From Astrocystis sublimbata (Eukaryota > Ascomycota > Sordariomycetes > Xylariales > Xylariaceae): a stretch of 64,000 bases of DNA. The notes beneath the pieces were generated by a model. The model was not told where the DNA came from. It did not search any database and saw nothing but the letters and a program-made list of their open reading frames with translations. The position numbers were made by a program, and so were the translations under genes. Positions 23,601 to 35,280 of this stretch are shown piece by piece (position 1 is the stretch's first letter; every line of letters begins with the position of its first letter). Location of the stretch: positions 992,001 to 1,056,000 of the forward strand of contig JAJNNY010000002.1 in the NCBI GenBank assembly GCA_022453515.1, written 5' to 3'.

Positions 23601-26600
23601 CTGGGCGTGATGGTATCCTCACTATACCACACCATACCACATCGACTGACAGTAGCTAGCGTTGCATATTTCAAAGTCTCAACCTCAAACATGATACGGA
23701 CATTTGAGGGTAAGTTAAGACGTTCGCCGTTCGGGAGGGTAAGAAGTTTGTTGTCATCCAACACACTGTTCAGGTTCTCAACCCACTCGGGGTCCACGTC
23801 ACCATCAAAGACAACCCAGTGGCGCTTAGAGTCTTCTCCACGCAGGTTATCGACAATCTTGCGTAGGATACTAGTGAACAAGCCATCTGTCCACTCCCTA
23901 GTCGTTGGGTCAAGATTGCCATATAGGGCTTCTTTTGACATGACCTTAGAGTCAATAACGTGAGAGACACCCTCAACCCCTTCAACTTGTTGTAGAGCCT
24001 CCAGCAACAATTTCCAAGCCGCAGATTTACCAGTTCCAGAGCTGCCTACCATCATAACACCGTGATGGATGTTCTGGATTTGGTAGAGTTGGAGAACCTT
24101 CGTCATCCAAGTATCGGTAACCACGAAATGCCTCTCTGCCGCAAGGTTGCGAATAGCTTGCTCAAGTTGCACTAGATTGGCTGGTACGTATTGGACACCC
24201 GGGAAACAGTCTGTTTCTATATCGGCCATGACCTCGACATCATTTTGAATCAGCTTGGGCGCGATGGTTTCCCTGATACTCTGGACGATAATCTCGGGCT
24301 CAACAACCCCTTCATTCTCCAAGACACCCTCATTGTCAAGTAGACGAGCACGCTTGAGGCCACCCGAACTCACAAGTACACTCTTCAAGGCACGCAGTCC
24401 AAAATCATAATGTGCTTGCTTGGAGAGTTTCTCTCCACATTGATCAAAGAACGGCACGGTCTGTTTAGACAACTGTTTGGCCTGGTTGAAGCCTTGAGAG
24501 TAAAGCATAACCTCAGCGATAAGCTCCTTATCAGGCTTTGACATAGCCACACTGCGAAACAACTTTTTCAAGTTATCGGGGAGGTTGGAACGACCAGCAT
24601 AGCCAGGATTCATGGTGATGAATATCCCGGTGTTCGCATTGACATGTAGTTGGCGCCCTACTAATTCAATTTGCGCCGTGTCATCCTCGACGCCTTGCTT
24701 GAGGCCAAGTTGGATGTTTTGAATTTGCTGCGATACTGCAGACAGGATCCTTTCTTCCAATCGATTGAACTCATCGAAACAACCCCATGCACCAACTTGG
24801 CAAATACCAAGGAAGATACGACCCATGGCTTGAAAATCGAAAGTATCATCGCAGCAAAACACTAAAGTGAAGCGACCAAGTTGGACACCAAGGGCCTTGA
24901 CTGATTCTGTCTTGCCAGTACCAGCGGGACCGTATGGCGAACCACCAAGTCTCTGCTCAAGGGCTTGAGTAAGTGTGCCAAAGCAGCGATCGGTGAGTGG
25001 TGTTCGAACAAGCCGGTCCGGAACACCGAGATACTCAAACCCGTAGTTTAGCTTTGCATTGGCCATTTTGATGTGAAGACGTTGGATAAAGTCCCCTTCG
25101 GCTACATAGACGTAACGCATTTGCAGGAGCCAATGGTAGTGGGTTGTTGAAGTTGCCTTCAGTTTGATAAGCTTCTCAATAACGTCACGCTGATGAACAC
25201 ACTCGGTGATAAGAGCCTCGCACTTCTTCCGCTGGATGACTTCGAGATCCCCCAGTACTGTTTCTGCCAATAGCTTTAGGATATGAACCTCTTCTTCAAA
25301 CAAGGCCTGAAGTGAAGTGCCCCCAGTGGCGAGGCTGTTCTCCACTGCGGTAGTCCATACAACTTGTGTTGCTAGCACTACGATTTGGCTAGGGTAGGTA
25401 TTGATGAACTCGGTGATTGCCTCGTGGCTGATGCTATCGGACTCAATTATTGGCGTGTATGCATCGATAGCCTCTGCTAATAACTCAGCAAGGGAATATT
25501 TCATGCCATTCTCGAGTAAAGCAAGCCAATCGTTGATTTTGGGTGTTTTGGCTAACGAAATCTCTTTCTTGAGACGAACAACTTCGCCCTCCTTGGAAGT
25601 GAACCCGGAGATAATAGCTTCGTCATCCATGACGAGACCAGTCAGGCCAGCAAACATTTTTTTGAAGTGTTTGGCGATTCGCAGAGTATCGTTGCTGTTG
25701 CCGATCATTTCCAGAAGATCCTCATCACCAACGAAATAGAATCGCGGAAATGAGACACGTTCTTTCTCGAGATACTCACCAAGAGCCTTTTGAATCTTGT
25801 TCAGCAGCTCAGCGAGACGCTCCAGAGATTTCTGAACGCCCGTGATACTTAGAACATCCATTACCATCGGCTGCTTGTAGACTTTCTTCATCACCGCCAT
25901 GAATTCGCTGTTGATGTTTTGGAACCTGGACGATTCAATAGGTAATAGGTGTTTGATGTCGGCGTTACCGGTGAAAACACCTTCCAAGTATACCCATTGG
26001 CGTTGAACATCAATCCAGACGTCGAACAAGACATGCACACGGTTCAACTTGTCTTCCCAAGAAGAAGCCTCTTCCTCAAACGCCTTATAGTAGGGGGAAT
26101 GTCTCATTGCTTGCAACGAGTTCAAGTTTTCGCTGCACTTGGCAAATAAGTCGTCCCAGCCGCGAATCAGGCGGCACTTGTTCTGGTAGGCAACTAAGTC
26201 GAGCTGGTAGCTGTTCCAGGTCTCCTTGACTTGCTTTAAGAATTCCTCCAGTGCCATTTCACCCTGAGCCTGTGTGATGATGTCTCGCACTATGACCTCG
26301 GTGGCAACCAAATTCAAATCCCAGACATCACCAAGCGTCATAGACACGGGAGAATAACGACGTCCAGGCTTAAGATCTTTCCAAATCTTGGTCCAGTGAC
26401 GATCTCGGATGGCTTCCGATTTCAAGTCACTCAGGAGACTGTTGGTCTTCAAGTGCTGCCGAAGAATGTTCTGGATATGCTCAAACGCAGCATACTGGCG
26501 CATTCTGCTCGGCATCTCCTTGGTCATCTTGATAAGACCGTCAATCGAACCCCGAAGTTTTCTAGGCTGAACGCTGCTCCAAAGGGTTTCCCGGAGTTCG

Positions 26601-29600
26601 TGTAGGCTGTTCCAGATGGTGGAGAGCGCAGCCCAAACAGACTTGAAATCGTGAACCTCCTCTAGAACCATAGCAAGTGATGACTCGGGGCTTGGGGGGA
26701 GGTCGAGTGCTTCTTTTGCCTTGGATACCATCTCATATTCATCCTGCAATTTGGTGATGCGGGTCTCGAAGGAGCTCAAAGTGGCAGATGCCGCTTCGGG
26801 TGCAATGGTACCAGATACAGGCTTTTCAGCATTCCATTGGCCGCCAATCTCAGCGATCTTCTCCATGACTACCTTGTCTTCAGCCTCGATCTTTGCTTTG
26901 AGAGCGTCTGTCTGGTCCTGAACTATCTTGGCCTTTTTGCTGAGAATTTCGTTGAGAGCTTCCCATTGTGAATCAACCTGCTGTACATCAACCCAATCAT
27001 TGGGCAAATTGTATCGATTTCGAACCAGTGTCGATTGTCCCTGGCGAAAAGTCTCAACTTCAGGTGCCCATGCTTTGACTCTCCGCTTGCAATTTTGGAC
27101 AATAGTGATGAACTGCACGGCCTGTGCCGTCGAGGTCGCCTCAAGGCTTTGTGTCTCCAGGTCGCGCCTGGCTTTCTCAATCTCGGCGTGAACCTCTCTC
27201 ATACGGGTTCCAAGACGAGCAGCAAATTTGAGAAGGATGTCATGCTGCCACTGGTCGTACTTGGCATTGACTTTATCTTGTACTTGACCATAATCGATTG
27301 TGATATGCCCAAAGGTGCGACTCACTTCTGCTGTATCGAAAGTAGCACGGGACTTTCGAATTTCTTGCAAGAGCTGCAACCATTTTGACAATTCTTCTCC
27401 CAAGAGGTCGTATACCTGTTCAGATTGCAAGTCCCAAAGCGACTGGAATTGCAGCCACTTGTCAACATATTCGCTGATCCCTTCAAGCTTGGTCTCGATT
27501 GACGCATAAACTCTGCCAAGTATATCAGTGCAATCGCTTGGCATCTCGTTGAAGCGCGCTTCTTCCTGAACAACGGTGCTCAGGGTCAAACTCATTTGGT
27601 ATCGCGATGCCTTGATCTTGGGCAGGTTACAAACGATACCGATCCATTCATGCAGCTGCAGGAACCAGCTGGCTCTTGCATGTTCCAATGGCGGGTCCAA
27701 GTAAATGACCTGGTTGCGCATCATGATTTCGTGAATCAAAGGCGTCATAATGGGGTCGTCCGACTTGAGCGGCTCACCTGAAGGTGCCAGCTGCTTTCGC
27801 CGATGAGTCTCGATTTGTTTGGTGGATGCTTCATCCTGAAAAGCTTCAACCCAGCGAGAGACTGCATGTTGGAGGCGAGTGAGAAGCGTCCGCTTGATAC
27901 GTTCATTCATCCTCTCAACCCAAAAGCCTAAATTGACATACTGCTCCAAGTTCAACTGATCTACAGCAGCTTGAATAGTTTGCAATCGTGCCTCGAACTC
28001 GGAGGACTCGTATGGACAAGTGGCCAGCTCTGCCAAGGCCTTTTGAACATTTACATGGATGTTGGCGAGAGTAACGGTCTTAGATTGCAGTAAGGAGGCA
28101 GCTGCGGCGAATTCCCGGACGAACAATACGTGCTTGCTTTCACCTCCCCGGCCAACTGCGTGCTCCATTGTCCCATTAGGTAGCAGAAGGGTCGGCTTCT
28201 GGTACGATTCCCAAGTATTGACAAACGTTTCCCATTTAAGAGGAATTCCTTTAGCGACTAGTGTATGCACATCATTTTGATAGCCACTTAGAAGAATGGA
28301 AACCTCGGACATTTCTGAAATTTGACGCGTTGTCTGGGCAAAGGTTCTTACACTCTCCATTAGACTGACAGCGTATGGATAGACCCGCTTGGCCTCTTTT
28401 GCCACATTAGTCACGGCATGTGGGACATTGAAGTTTTGCCAGCCCAGATTCCGAGTCTCCTTAAACAATGCAATGATCTGTGCGTCAAAATTGACGGACA
28501 AGTCCAAAGCATTATTAGCAGCTCTAATCTTGTTGATGTTGAACAGACGGCCAGAAATGGAGATCTGTTTTCGTTGCACGTCCTCGATCCACGCCTTATA
28601 GATCGCTTGCGTATTCAGTTTCTTTCTGAACAGCTCACTTTCTGTCTGGAGCTTCTGTCCCTCGCTGTGAAGAGCCCAATCGGATCCAAGGATATCCTCA
28701 ACTTTCTTCATATAGCCGTCAAGTTGCCGTTCGATCTGACGAGCCCAGATGATAGCGCCCGAGACAGGCGGCAGATCATGTAGTTGTGCCATAGCGTGAG
28801 CTTCGGAGTGGCCGTATTGTTGCTTGAATCGCTCGTGAAGACCTGCAATGGCTTGCTTTACGTTGTCAATAAGTTGATTCTGATACTCAGCAATGGCTCC
28901 TCGGATCTTGGGTCGAACAAAAAGAGCATTGAATTGAGAAAAGACTCGGAACATCTCATTCGCATTTTTCGCCGTGGCTAGCCGATCGCGCAAGCGAGCG
29001 ATGATGGAGTTCTCAACCCTCGATGTCCGCTCGTTGTAGGTATTTTCTGCCTTGACCCATCTTTGCGTCCCTTCTGGAGAGACATCCAGCAGGTCGACGT
29101 TCTTCAACGCCTCCCATGCCTGTTTAACCTCTTCAACAGCATCGACATCGCCAATCTCTTCAACAAGAGCGACTCCGTTGGTTGTGGCTTCTTCGCCCAG
29201 TCCGCTAGTCGCGGAGCGCGGACCGAGAACATTGATAATGGTCCTTTGAAGCTGCTCGTGGTTGTCTCTGAAATTGTCGATGTACTTCAGACGTGCCTGT
29301 AACTCATTATGCTTGGGCGCAACTTTGATAGGTATGAATTTCTCTTGTCTTCGACGAGTGGTTTCTCGGGCTATGTTCGTAAACTCTTTGATTTGGGTGT
29401 CCCACGACCGAAAAATCTCATCGGCCGTAGCCATGAGACCTTTGAAGTCTTTGTATTCCAGATCAACCAGCTCGGACCCGGGAAGTAGCCGATGCATCAC
29501 ATCTTCTAGATCAGCAGAGATGGCTTCAACTAGATGCAGCGTCCGGGCAATGGGATAATTGCTGAATCTGAGTTTCTTGTTCATGTGGTTGAAAATCTGG

Positions 29601-30837
29601 GCAACAGCTTCTTGAATCTTGGGTAAGGAAGTTGCGGATAGCAGCTCATCAAGTGGGAAATCTCGCATAAGCTGGTTGTATTTTTGCACCATCTCCATGG
29701 CTTCCTTCAGTCCAGTGTCGGCTGTAAAACTAACAGTTGCCTGAAAACGTTTAGCATGCTTCAGAATCTCCAATGTGAGCATGACGCCTTCACTCCTCAG
29801 CTGATTTTCAATGCCCTCTAGTGCAGACTCCATCGACAACCAGAAGTTTATCTCCTGTGTTGCTGTTCTGGTCACAGGGTCCCTAGTAAGCTTGGTGATG
29901 GCCTGGATGGACTTGATCCAGCTGTTCACAGTCGACTGCAGGTTGTTCATAAACGTGCTGTCTCCCAGCAAATGAGAGGGGATCAAGTCGGTAGAGGGCC
30001 GGGTGCTGCGAGCCGTGGCATCGTCCAGGGCCGTCTGCACAATCGGATGAAAGGAGAGCGATAGCTCTGGTATTTCCACATTCTGTTGAAGGTGCAGTAA
30101 ACTGAGCTCAAGTTCAGTCATGCGCTTCTTGGTTACAGGAATGCCTGTCTTGGCATCCACATCTGCTCGGTTCCTAGCGCCATTAACAGCTTGGGATGTT
30201 TTGGTATTGGCATCAAAATAAGGCGCCAGCGCATTATGGACGATGGAGTGTAAAATTTCGAACGGAGAAGCGGTAGGGCCTTGCTCTGCGACTAGACTGG
30301 CCAAGGAAGCAGTGCCTGGAAGCGTCTGGATCTGGATCTGCGAGGTCAACGGGAGCGCGGGGTCGATGGCTTGGGGGCGCTTCAACAGCGCAAGATAGGC
30401 AATAGTCGTCGGAGAGGAGGATATTTCGGACGTGATGGTGTACGTATAAGATACGGGCGCTAAGGGGTAGACAGAGGTCAGTAACAGGGTCCCTCACCAC
30501 TTCGTCGGCGGCGGTTGGGAAATCCAAGCGATGACTCACCATTATCGGCAGGTCCGTCTGCCATGTCGTCGGAAGGTTCGACATCCTTTTGTACATATAG
30601 GGCTACCTGGGCATCGGTTGCGAAACGGCTACACCGCTGTATGGTATCCGGGTAGTTGGCGCTGGAGAGCAGACTGCCGGGTCGCTCAAGCTCGGCGGTA
30701 GTGGCCCCGAGGGCGATGCTGGTGACGGAGGCGAGATGTCCGACGAGGACTTGGGGGTTGACAGTGTTGAAGGCAGGTGGGGAGACGCCGTTCGCACCAG
30801 CGCCTTCAGAGCCGAGGGGCGACGCCACGGCATCCAT
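17653..30837 (-). CDS. dhc1: Cytoplasmic dynein heavy chain
   Basis: Exons 30837-30540, 30459-18152 and 18099-17653 encode 4350 aa, the normal size for fungal dynein 1. This is the motor subunit that moves nuclei, endosomes and vesicles toward microtubule minus ends; orthologues are nudA (Aspergillus), ro-1 (Neurospora) and DYN1 (yeast). The N-terminal tail covers about 1-1400. The four nucleotide-binding AAA modules have P-loops GPAGTGKT (about 1941, AAA1), GSSGTGKS (2236, AAA2), GPPGSGKT (2600, AAA3) and GVSGSGKT (2944, AAA4). The antiparallel coiled-coil stalk follows AAA4 (about 3180-3480), then AAA5-AAA6 and a C-terminal domain. The 80-nt first intron joins ADN to APVSYTYTI, and the 52-nt second joins FNDSD to YECSAFIID. 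The middle exon of 12.3 kb has no stop. All key motifs look intact. Confidence 0.98.
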
Positions 30838-32558
30838 GGCGGCGGAGGTCCGGGGTGTGGTTGAGATTGGTATGTTGGTCTATCGGTCTACGAAGCAGGC
30901 GACATAGCTCGAAATTCCAGGGATAGCAAGCTGCGGAGCGGGTATCACGAGAAAAAGAGGACGCCGACGACCAAGGAAAGACGAGGGAGAGTATGATTAT
31001 TAGATAGGAGGTAGGGGGGCAATAATAAAGTGTACAAAACAGAGCGCGAGGAGCGCGAAAGAGCGTGTCAACCTGAGATAGTCGGATTTTCGGGTGAAGA
31101 GTTTCGGGTGAGATGCAGACGGTCGAGGGTGTCGTCGATCTACTTGGTAGCACAGCGGTGCTCAAGCCTCAAGGGTGTTCTAGAAAGGATGGGGCGGTTG
31201 TGTATGTACGCATAGAGATCGCACTGCCATGCGTACATGTATGCGTGGATGTGGATGAGTACTGGGGAGGTATCATGTAAGGGTAAGGTAGCGAGCGAGT
31301 GGTAGGTAAAATGCAGACTAAAGTGCATACTTAGCAAGACTCCAACGCGATGGGCGCCAACTGTCGCGACCTGACAGGGGACACATTATAGTGGGGTCCG
31401 CTTCCCGTGTCGTGTCTTGATTGGCTCTCCCCAGCTGTCTCAGATGCAGCCAGCAGGGGTTGTGACAATAAATTAAACTCTAAGTGGGGCCTTGACAATC
31501 AGAAGCTAAGACCCGCACTCTTAGCGGCCTGTACCTGCCGAATAAGGTTCCATTCATCGGGACCCTGAATCAGTACCTCTCAATCACGGTAATATTGGTG
31601 GTGAGCTATGTATCTATATGTGTCCTGCCCCTGAAGCCCAAGTATCTATTTCCACCTGTTTATGCCACAGCCCTGAGGCACAAACGACCGCTGTAATTCA
31701 CGTCAGTTCAAAAGTTTGGAAAGCTGTATTCAATCCACACGAGATAGATCTACCGGGAGATGGGCTTGTTTCGAACTACCCAGAGCTATACTTTAGGTAT
31801 CCATCATCCAATGTTCATCAGATGTTTTGTCGTGCACGATAGGTACTTTAGTGCATATTTCAGCATGCAGCGTGGTCATTACGTTCCAACCTGTAAGATA
31901 TCAATCACTTCAAGGTCAGGTAGTGATTACCTCCTAGTAGTATTTAATAGAAACAACTGCATTCATGAGGAACCAAGATGCGAGGCTCATAGACTCGGAG
32001 GTGAAAAGTCGTACGACATACACATATTGCTGTTGAATATGCTGCTCCCCAATAGCCCATACCTACTAATTACTACATACACGCCTCGGCCTCTCTGACT
32101 TGAGTCGAGAGCAGCTAATTCATGCGTTACTATCTCGGAGCTACTAGGTAGTCGTCGAATCCCCACCCACATCAGTGCCGAATTTAGTAAACCGCACGCT
32201 TTATCGAGCCTCTCCTATTCATCCTCTGCTGTGCAATGTGATACCTTTGTGTGATAGTATTGAACTCTATTCTTGCTGGCTTCCCATTTATCTACTGTCT
32301 GTTTTCCATGCTGTACTTTGCTTCGTTCATCATGAATGCCCTTATTTTATCGCCCACTCAAAGGCTATCCCACCCGAGTCCAATGTCCAATGTAGTACGT
32401 TCCCAACGCCGTCTGGCTTACAGTGCCAACTCATGGCAACTTCATTATCGGCTTCCCTATAAATCAATAACTCAAAAACGCCTTTGCCCTGCGGCCCGTC
32501 CCAGGGTAGCTCACTTTTCCTTCCATGTCTAAGTTTTGCGTTGGTGAAGGCCGTCACT
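30838..32558. other. Dynein promoter and intergenic DNA
   Basis: These 1.7 kb hold the upstream region of the dynein gene and the 3' flank of the FAR1-domain gene. Small open frames exist on both strands, but none is recognisable. I see no RNA gene or repeat. Confidence 0.45.
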
Positions 32559-34481
32559 TCATCCTCCATTTCCCGTTGAAGGGGCAGCACTGTTGCTTAG
32601 CCCGCCGGCGTCGTTGAGCCTCTCTCTTTGCACCATGACACGCTGGTTGCAGATGTCAACAAACATCTCAAATCTCGCTATCATCGTGTCCTTCGCCCGA
32701 AGTGTTTCTTTGAGCGTTTCGATTTCGGCATCGCTTTTTTTCTTGTAATTTGCAAAATCCTCCTTGACTCGAGCCAGTTCTTTCCGGATATCCGACCGGA
32801 TGCGCTCCTCCGCAGTCGGCGGAGGTTTGCTATATATTGCAGGTCGTTGTTCCGCAATGCCTGCTTCAACCTTTTGAGGATTTCGGTTGATGGCGGCACG
32901 GGCGTTGTAGATATCCCGAGGTAGTAGCGGCACGTGAGGATGCTCATGTTGCAAAATCTCCAACGTTTGGGTGACCCCGATACCTATCTAAGTCAGCGCA
33001 CAACTCGGTTCCGCTTACACTAAACAGTAGTACATACCTGATTCTTTCAGACTTTTCACCGCAGCAACCATTTTGCTGTCCAGTTTTCTTGCGGCAGGGT
33101 GGTGCAGAGGGCTCTCGCTGGGCAAATGGTTATGTCTCAGATGCGCTTGATCTGGCCGGTAACGGATTGTCCACTGGGTCCTCTGTTCGATGGCGAAGAA
33201 CCCGAATGGACAGTTGCACTTTCTGGATGACGTTTTCCGTTTTCTTTGCTCCGGACTGATCCGGCTTGGAGGTTTCCCAGCACGATCGCATACGAAGAGA
33301 ACCTTCTTCAACCCAGGCACCGTCTTCTTGGACCGCCCGATAACAACAGCATATCCGACCGAGGTGCAGTATTCGAGAACGTATCGATGAATAGTTTCAA
33401 GGCTGTCAAAGCTACCTCCTTCTGGTGGAGCCGACATCTTCTCACCCATGGGAGACCGTGGTTGGTACGGCGTGCCATCGAGGAGCCTCGGTGTCAGCCT
33501 CTCCTCTCCCTCTCCTTCGCCATCCCCTTCTACTTCTGCATCTCCTTCTCCAGAATCCCCGGGAGTGTCAATTCCCATTTCATCGTCCTGGTGAGCATTC
33601 TGGGACGTCGCGTTGGCGTCTGTTTGAGGTGGTGGCACTGCTGGAGGTTGTTGTTGCGGGGCTGGCTGCGCTTGCAGACTCACAGACTGTTGATGAACTT
33701 GGCGGTGGGGTTGTGGATGAGGCTGAGCGTGCTGGGGCTGCTGGTGTGGAGGTTGTTGGTGCTGTGGAGGTTGTGGTCTTGACTGCGGGTGTGGTTGATG
33801 ATGAGCCTGGCTTTGAGACATCAAGCTACTCTCGTTATGCTGGGGTTGTACCTGTTGGGTTTTCTGGACTTGAACAGGGCGGGGTGGCACCGGTTGTGAA
33901 GGCTGTACTGGCTGCTGTAGGGCTTGGGCATGAGGCAACTGCGGCACGGATTGGGCGACCTGCTGTGGGACTTGCTGAACGGGCTGGTTCATCGGTTGCT
34001 GCAGGTAAGACAACGGGGTCGGAGGACCGGGCTGCGATGGCATCTGTCGTTGCTGGGTTCCGCGTTGTTGTTGTTGCTGTTGCTGTGCCTGTTGTTGCTG
34101 TTGTTGCTGCTGTTGTTGCTGCTGCTGCTGCTGCTTTTGTTGTTGTTGTTGCTGATGCTGGCGCACGGCCTGGACGGCGGCTTGGGCGTGCTGGGCATGC
34201 TGGGAAGTCTGGACGGACGTATGCCTCGAGGGTGCGTTAGGAAGGCTCGAGACGCTTGCACCGTTAGGAACGGGAGAGGTGGTATTCGAGTACAGGTGAG
34301 GAAAGGTCGGCGGTGGGGCCGGTTGTTGGGATTGATATTGTTGTGACTGGTACGGCGGAGTCGGGGATGGTTTCGGCGGCGTAGAAGAATGGTAGCCGCG
34401 TCTGAGTCCGCCAACGTGAGGAGGAAAGGTGAGTCCTGCGTGGCTGTGGTTGCTCGAGCCCGGCTGGACGTGGCCCGACAT
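32559..34481 (-). CDS. FAR1-domain protein with polyglutamine N terminus (probable transcription regulator)
   Basis: Exons 34481-33038 and 32983-32559 (54-nt intron) encode 622 aa. Residues 1-300 are Pro/Gln-rich, with an almost pure glutamine tract near 109-139 broken by single K and A. A short acidic Gly/Glu stretch follows. Residues about 355-450 look like the WRKY/GCM-fold FAR1 DNA-binding domain: YCTSVGYAVVIGRSKK, then VLFVCDRAGK, a C-N-C motif in RKCNCPFGFFA, and LRHNH. The C terminus (about 520-600) is a charged coiled coil (KELARVKEDFANYKKK), suggesting dimerisation. FAR1 domains derive from Mutator-like transposases; here only the DNA-binding part is present, so this is a host-type regulator (inference). 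The acceptor at 32984 was chosen because it gives SGIGVTQTLEIL in frame. Targets unknown. Confidence 0.85.
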
Positions 34482-34720
34482 GGCGCGACAAGGATAGTGG
34501 CGACAATAACAACGACAACGACGAAGAACAAGGCGGCTGGGACGGAGGTTCTATACAACAACAACATACAACATACAACAGCCACAGTGACGAAACCGAC
34601 AGTAGTCGTAAAATCCCTGGAACGGAGGACACCTAGCCGGGGGAAGGCGTGCAGACGTGGACAAGCATTTCCGATGGCTGGGCAGCGCTGCAAATACAAG
34701 AGAACGCCAGACCCAAGACA

Positions 34721-34759
34721 AGACACGACACGGTACGGCACGACACGACACGACACGAC
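34721..34759 (+). repeat. ACGAC/CGACA short tandem repeat
   Basis: Five-base ACGAC-type units (ACACGACACG...) recur about seven times, with one interruption (GGTACGG) in the middle. Confidence 0.85.
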
Positions 34760-34873
34760 CCCACGTGAGGGTGCAGATATAGAGATGAGGCCGAGTGGGT
34801 GGTGGAATCTCAGGGTTCAACAACGGACGTGGTGTCTACGTCGTCGGCCCCGGGGGCTGGGCAGAGGCACGAG

Positions 34874-34904
34874 GTGCAAGTGTAAGTGCAAGTGCAAGTG
34901 CAAG
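34874..34904 (+). repeat. (GTGCAA)n hexamer repeat
   Basis: About five tandem GTGCAA hexamers, the second reading GTGTAA. Confidence 0.9.
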
Positions 34905-35280
34905 CTTGAAGGTCTGTCAACACGCAAAGGTGTGATGGTGGCTCGGGTGGTGGGCTGCTCAAGATGGGTAAGTAGAGTACCTGGTAGCGTGGTGTAGCGG
35001 GTGTGCAGATATCACGATCGATCAACAGGACCAGAGAACCGGTGCCGAACTGGTGGTGTGGACTGTGGACAGGAGGCGACGGGCGAAGACGGGACAGGAC
35101 ACGAGTGTGGGTAGGAGTGTGGGAGGAGTCGGCTGGGTGTGTGTTGAAAAGAGAGAAGTGGGAATCGACCTTGGGCTTCCACCGTCAATTTTCTACTGTA
35201 CCTAACCTCTCGCCTACCACCACCTGGAGGCGAGACAGGGGCCCCAGCGGGCCAAGCTGCCCCATCTAGCCCGTAAGCGG

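Larger units (their letters stand above)
34482..35280. other. Upstream region of the FAR1-domain gene, with simple repeats
   Basis: The region is GC-rich and low in complexity, with two short tandem repeats listed separately. Overlapping frames on both strands arise from that composition. It probably holds the promoter and 5' leader of the FAR1-domain gene. Confidence 0.45.

Noticed and set aside
30385..30385. Dynein starting at 30385
   Set aside because: That codon is TTG. Splicing to the upstream exon (30837-30540) gives an ATG start and a continuous tail sequence.
33425..34346. Long plus-strand frames opposite the FAR1-domain gene
   Set aside because: They are antisense translations of the glutamine-rich coding strand (poly-Leu, poly-Val and poly-Ala) with no independent support.
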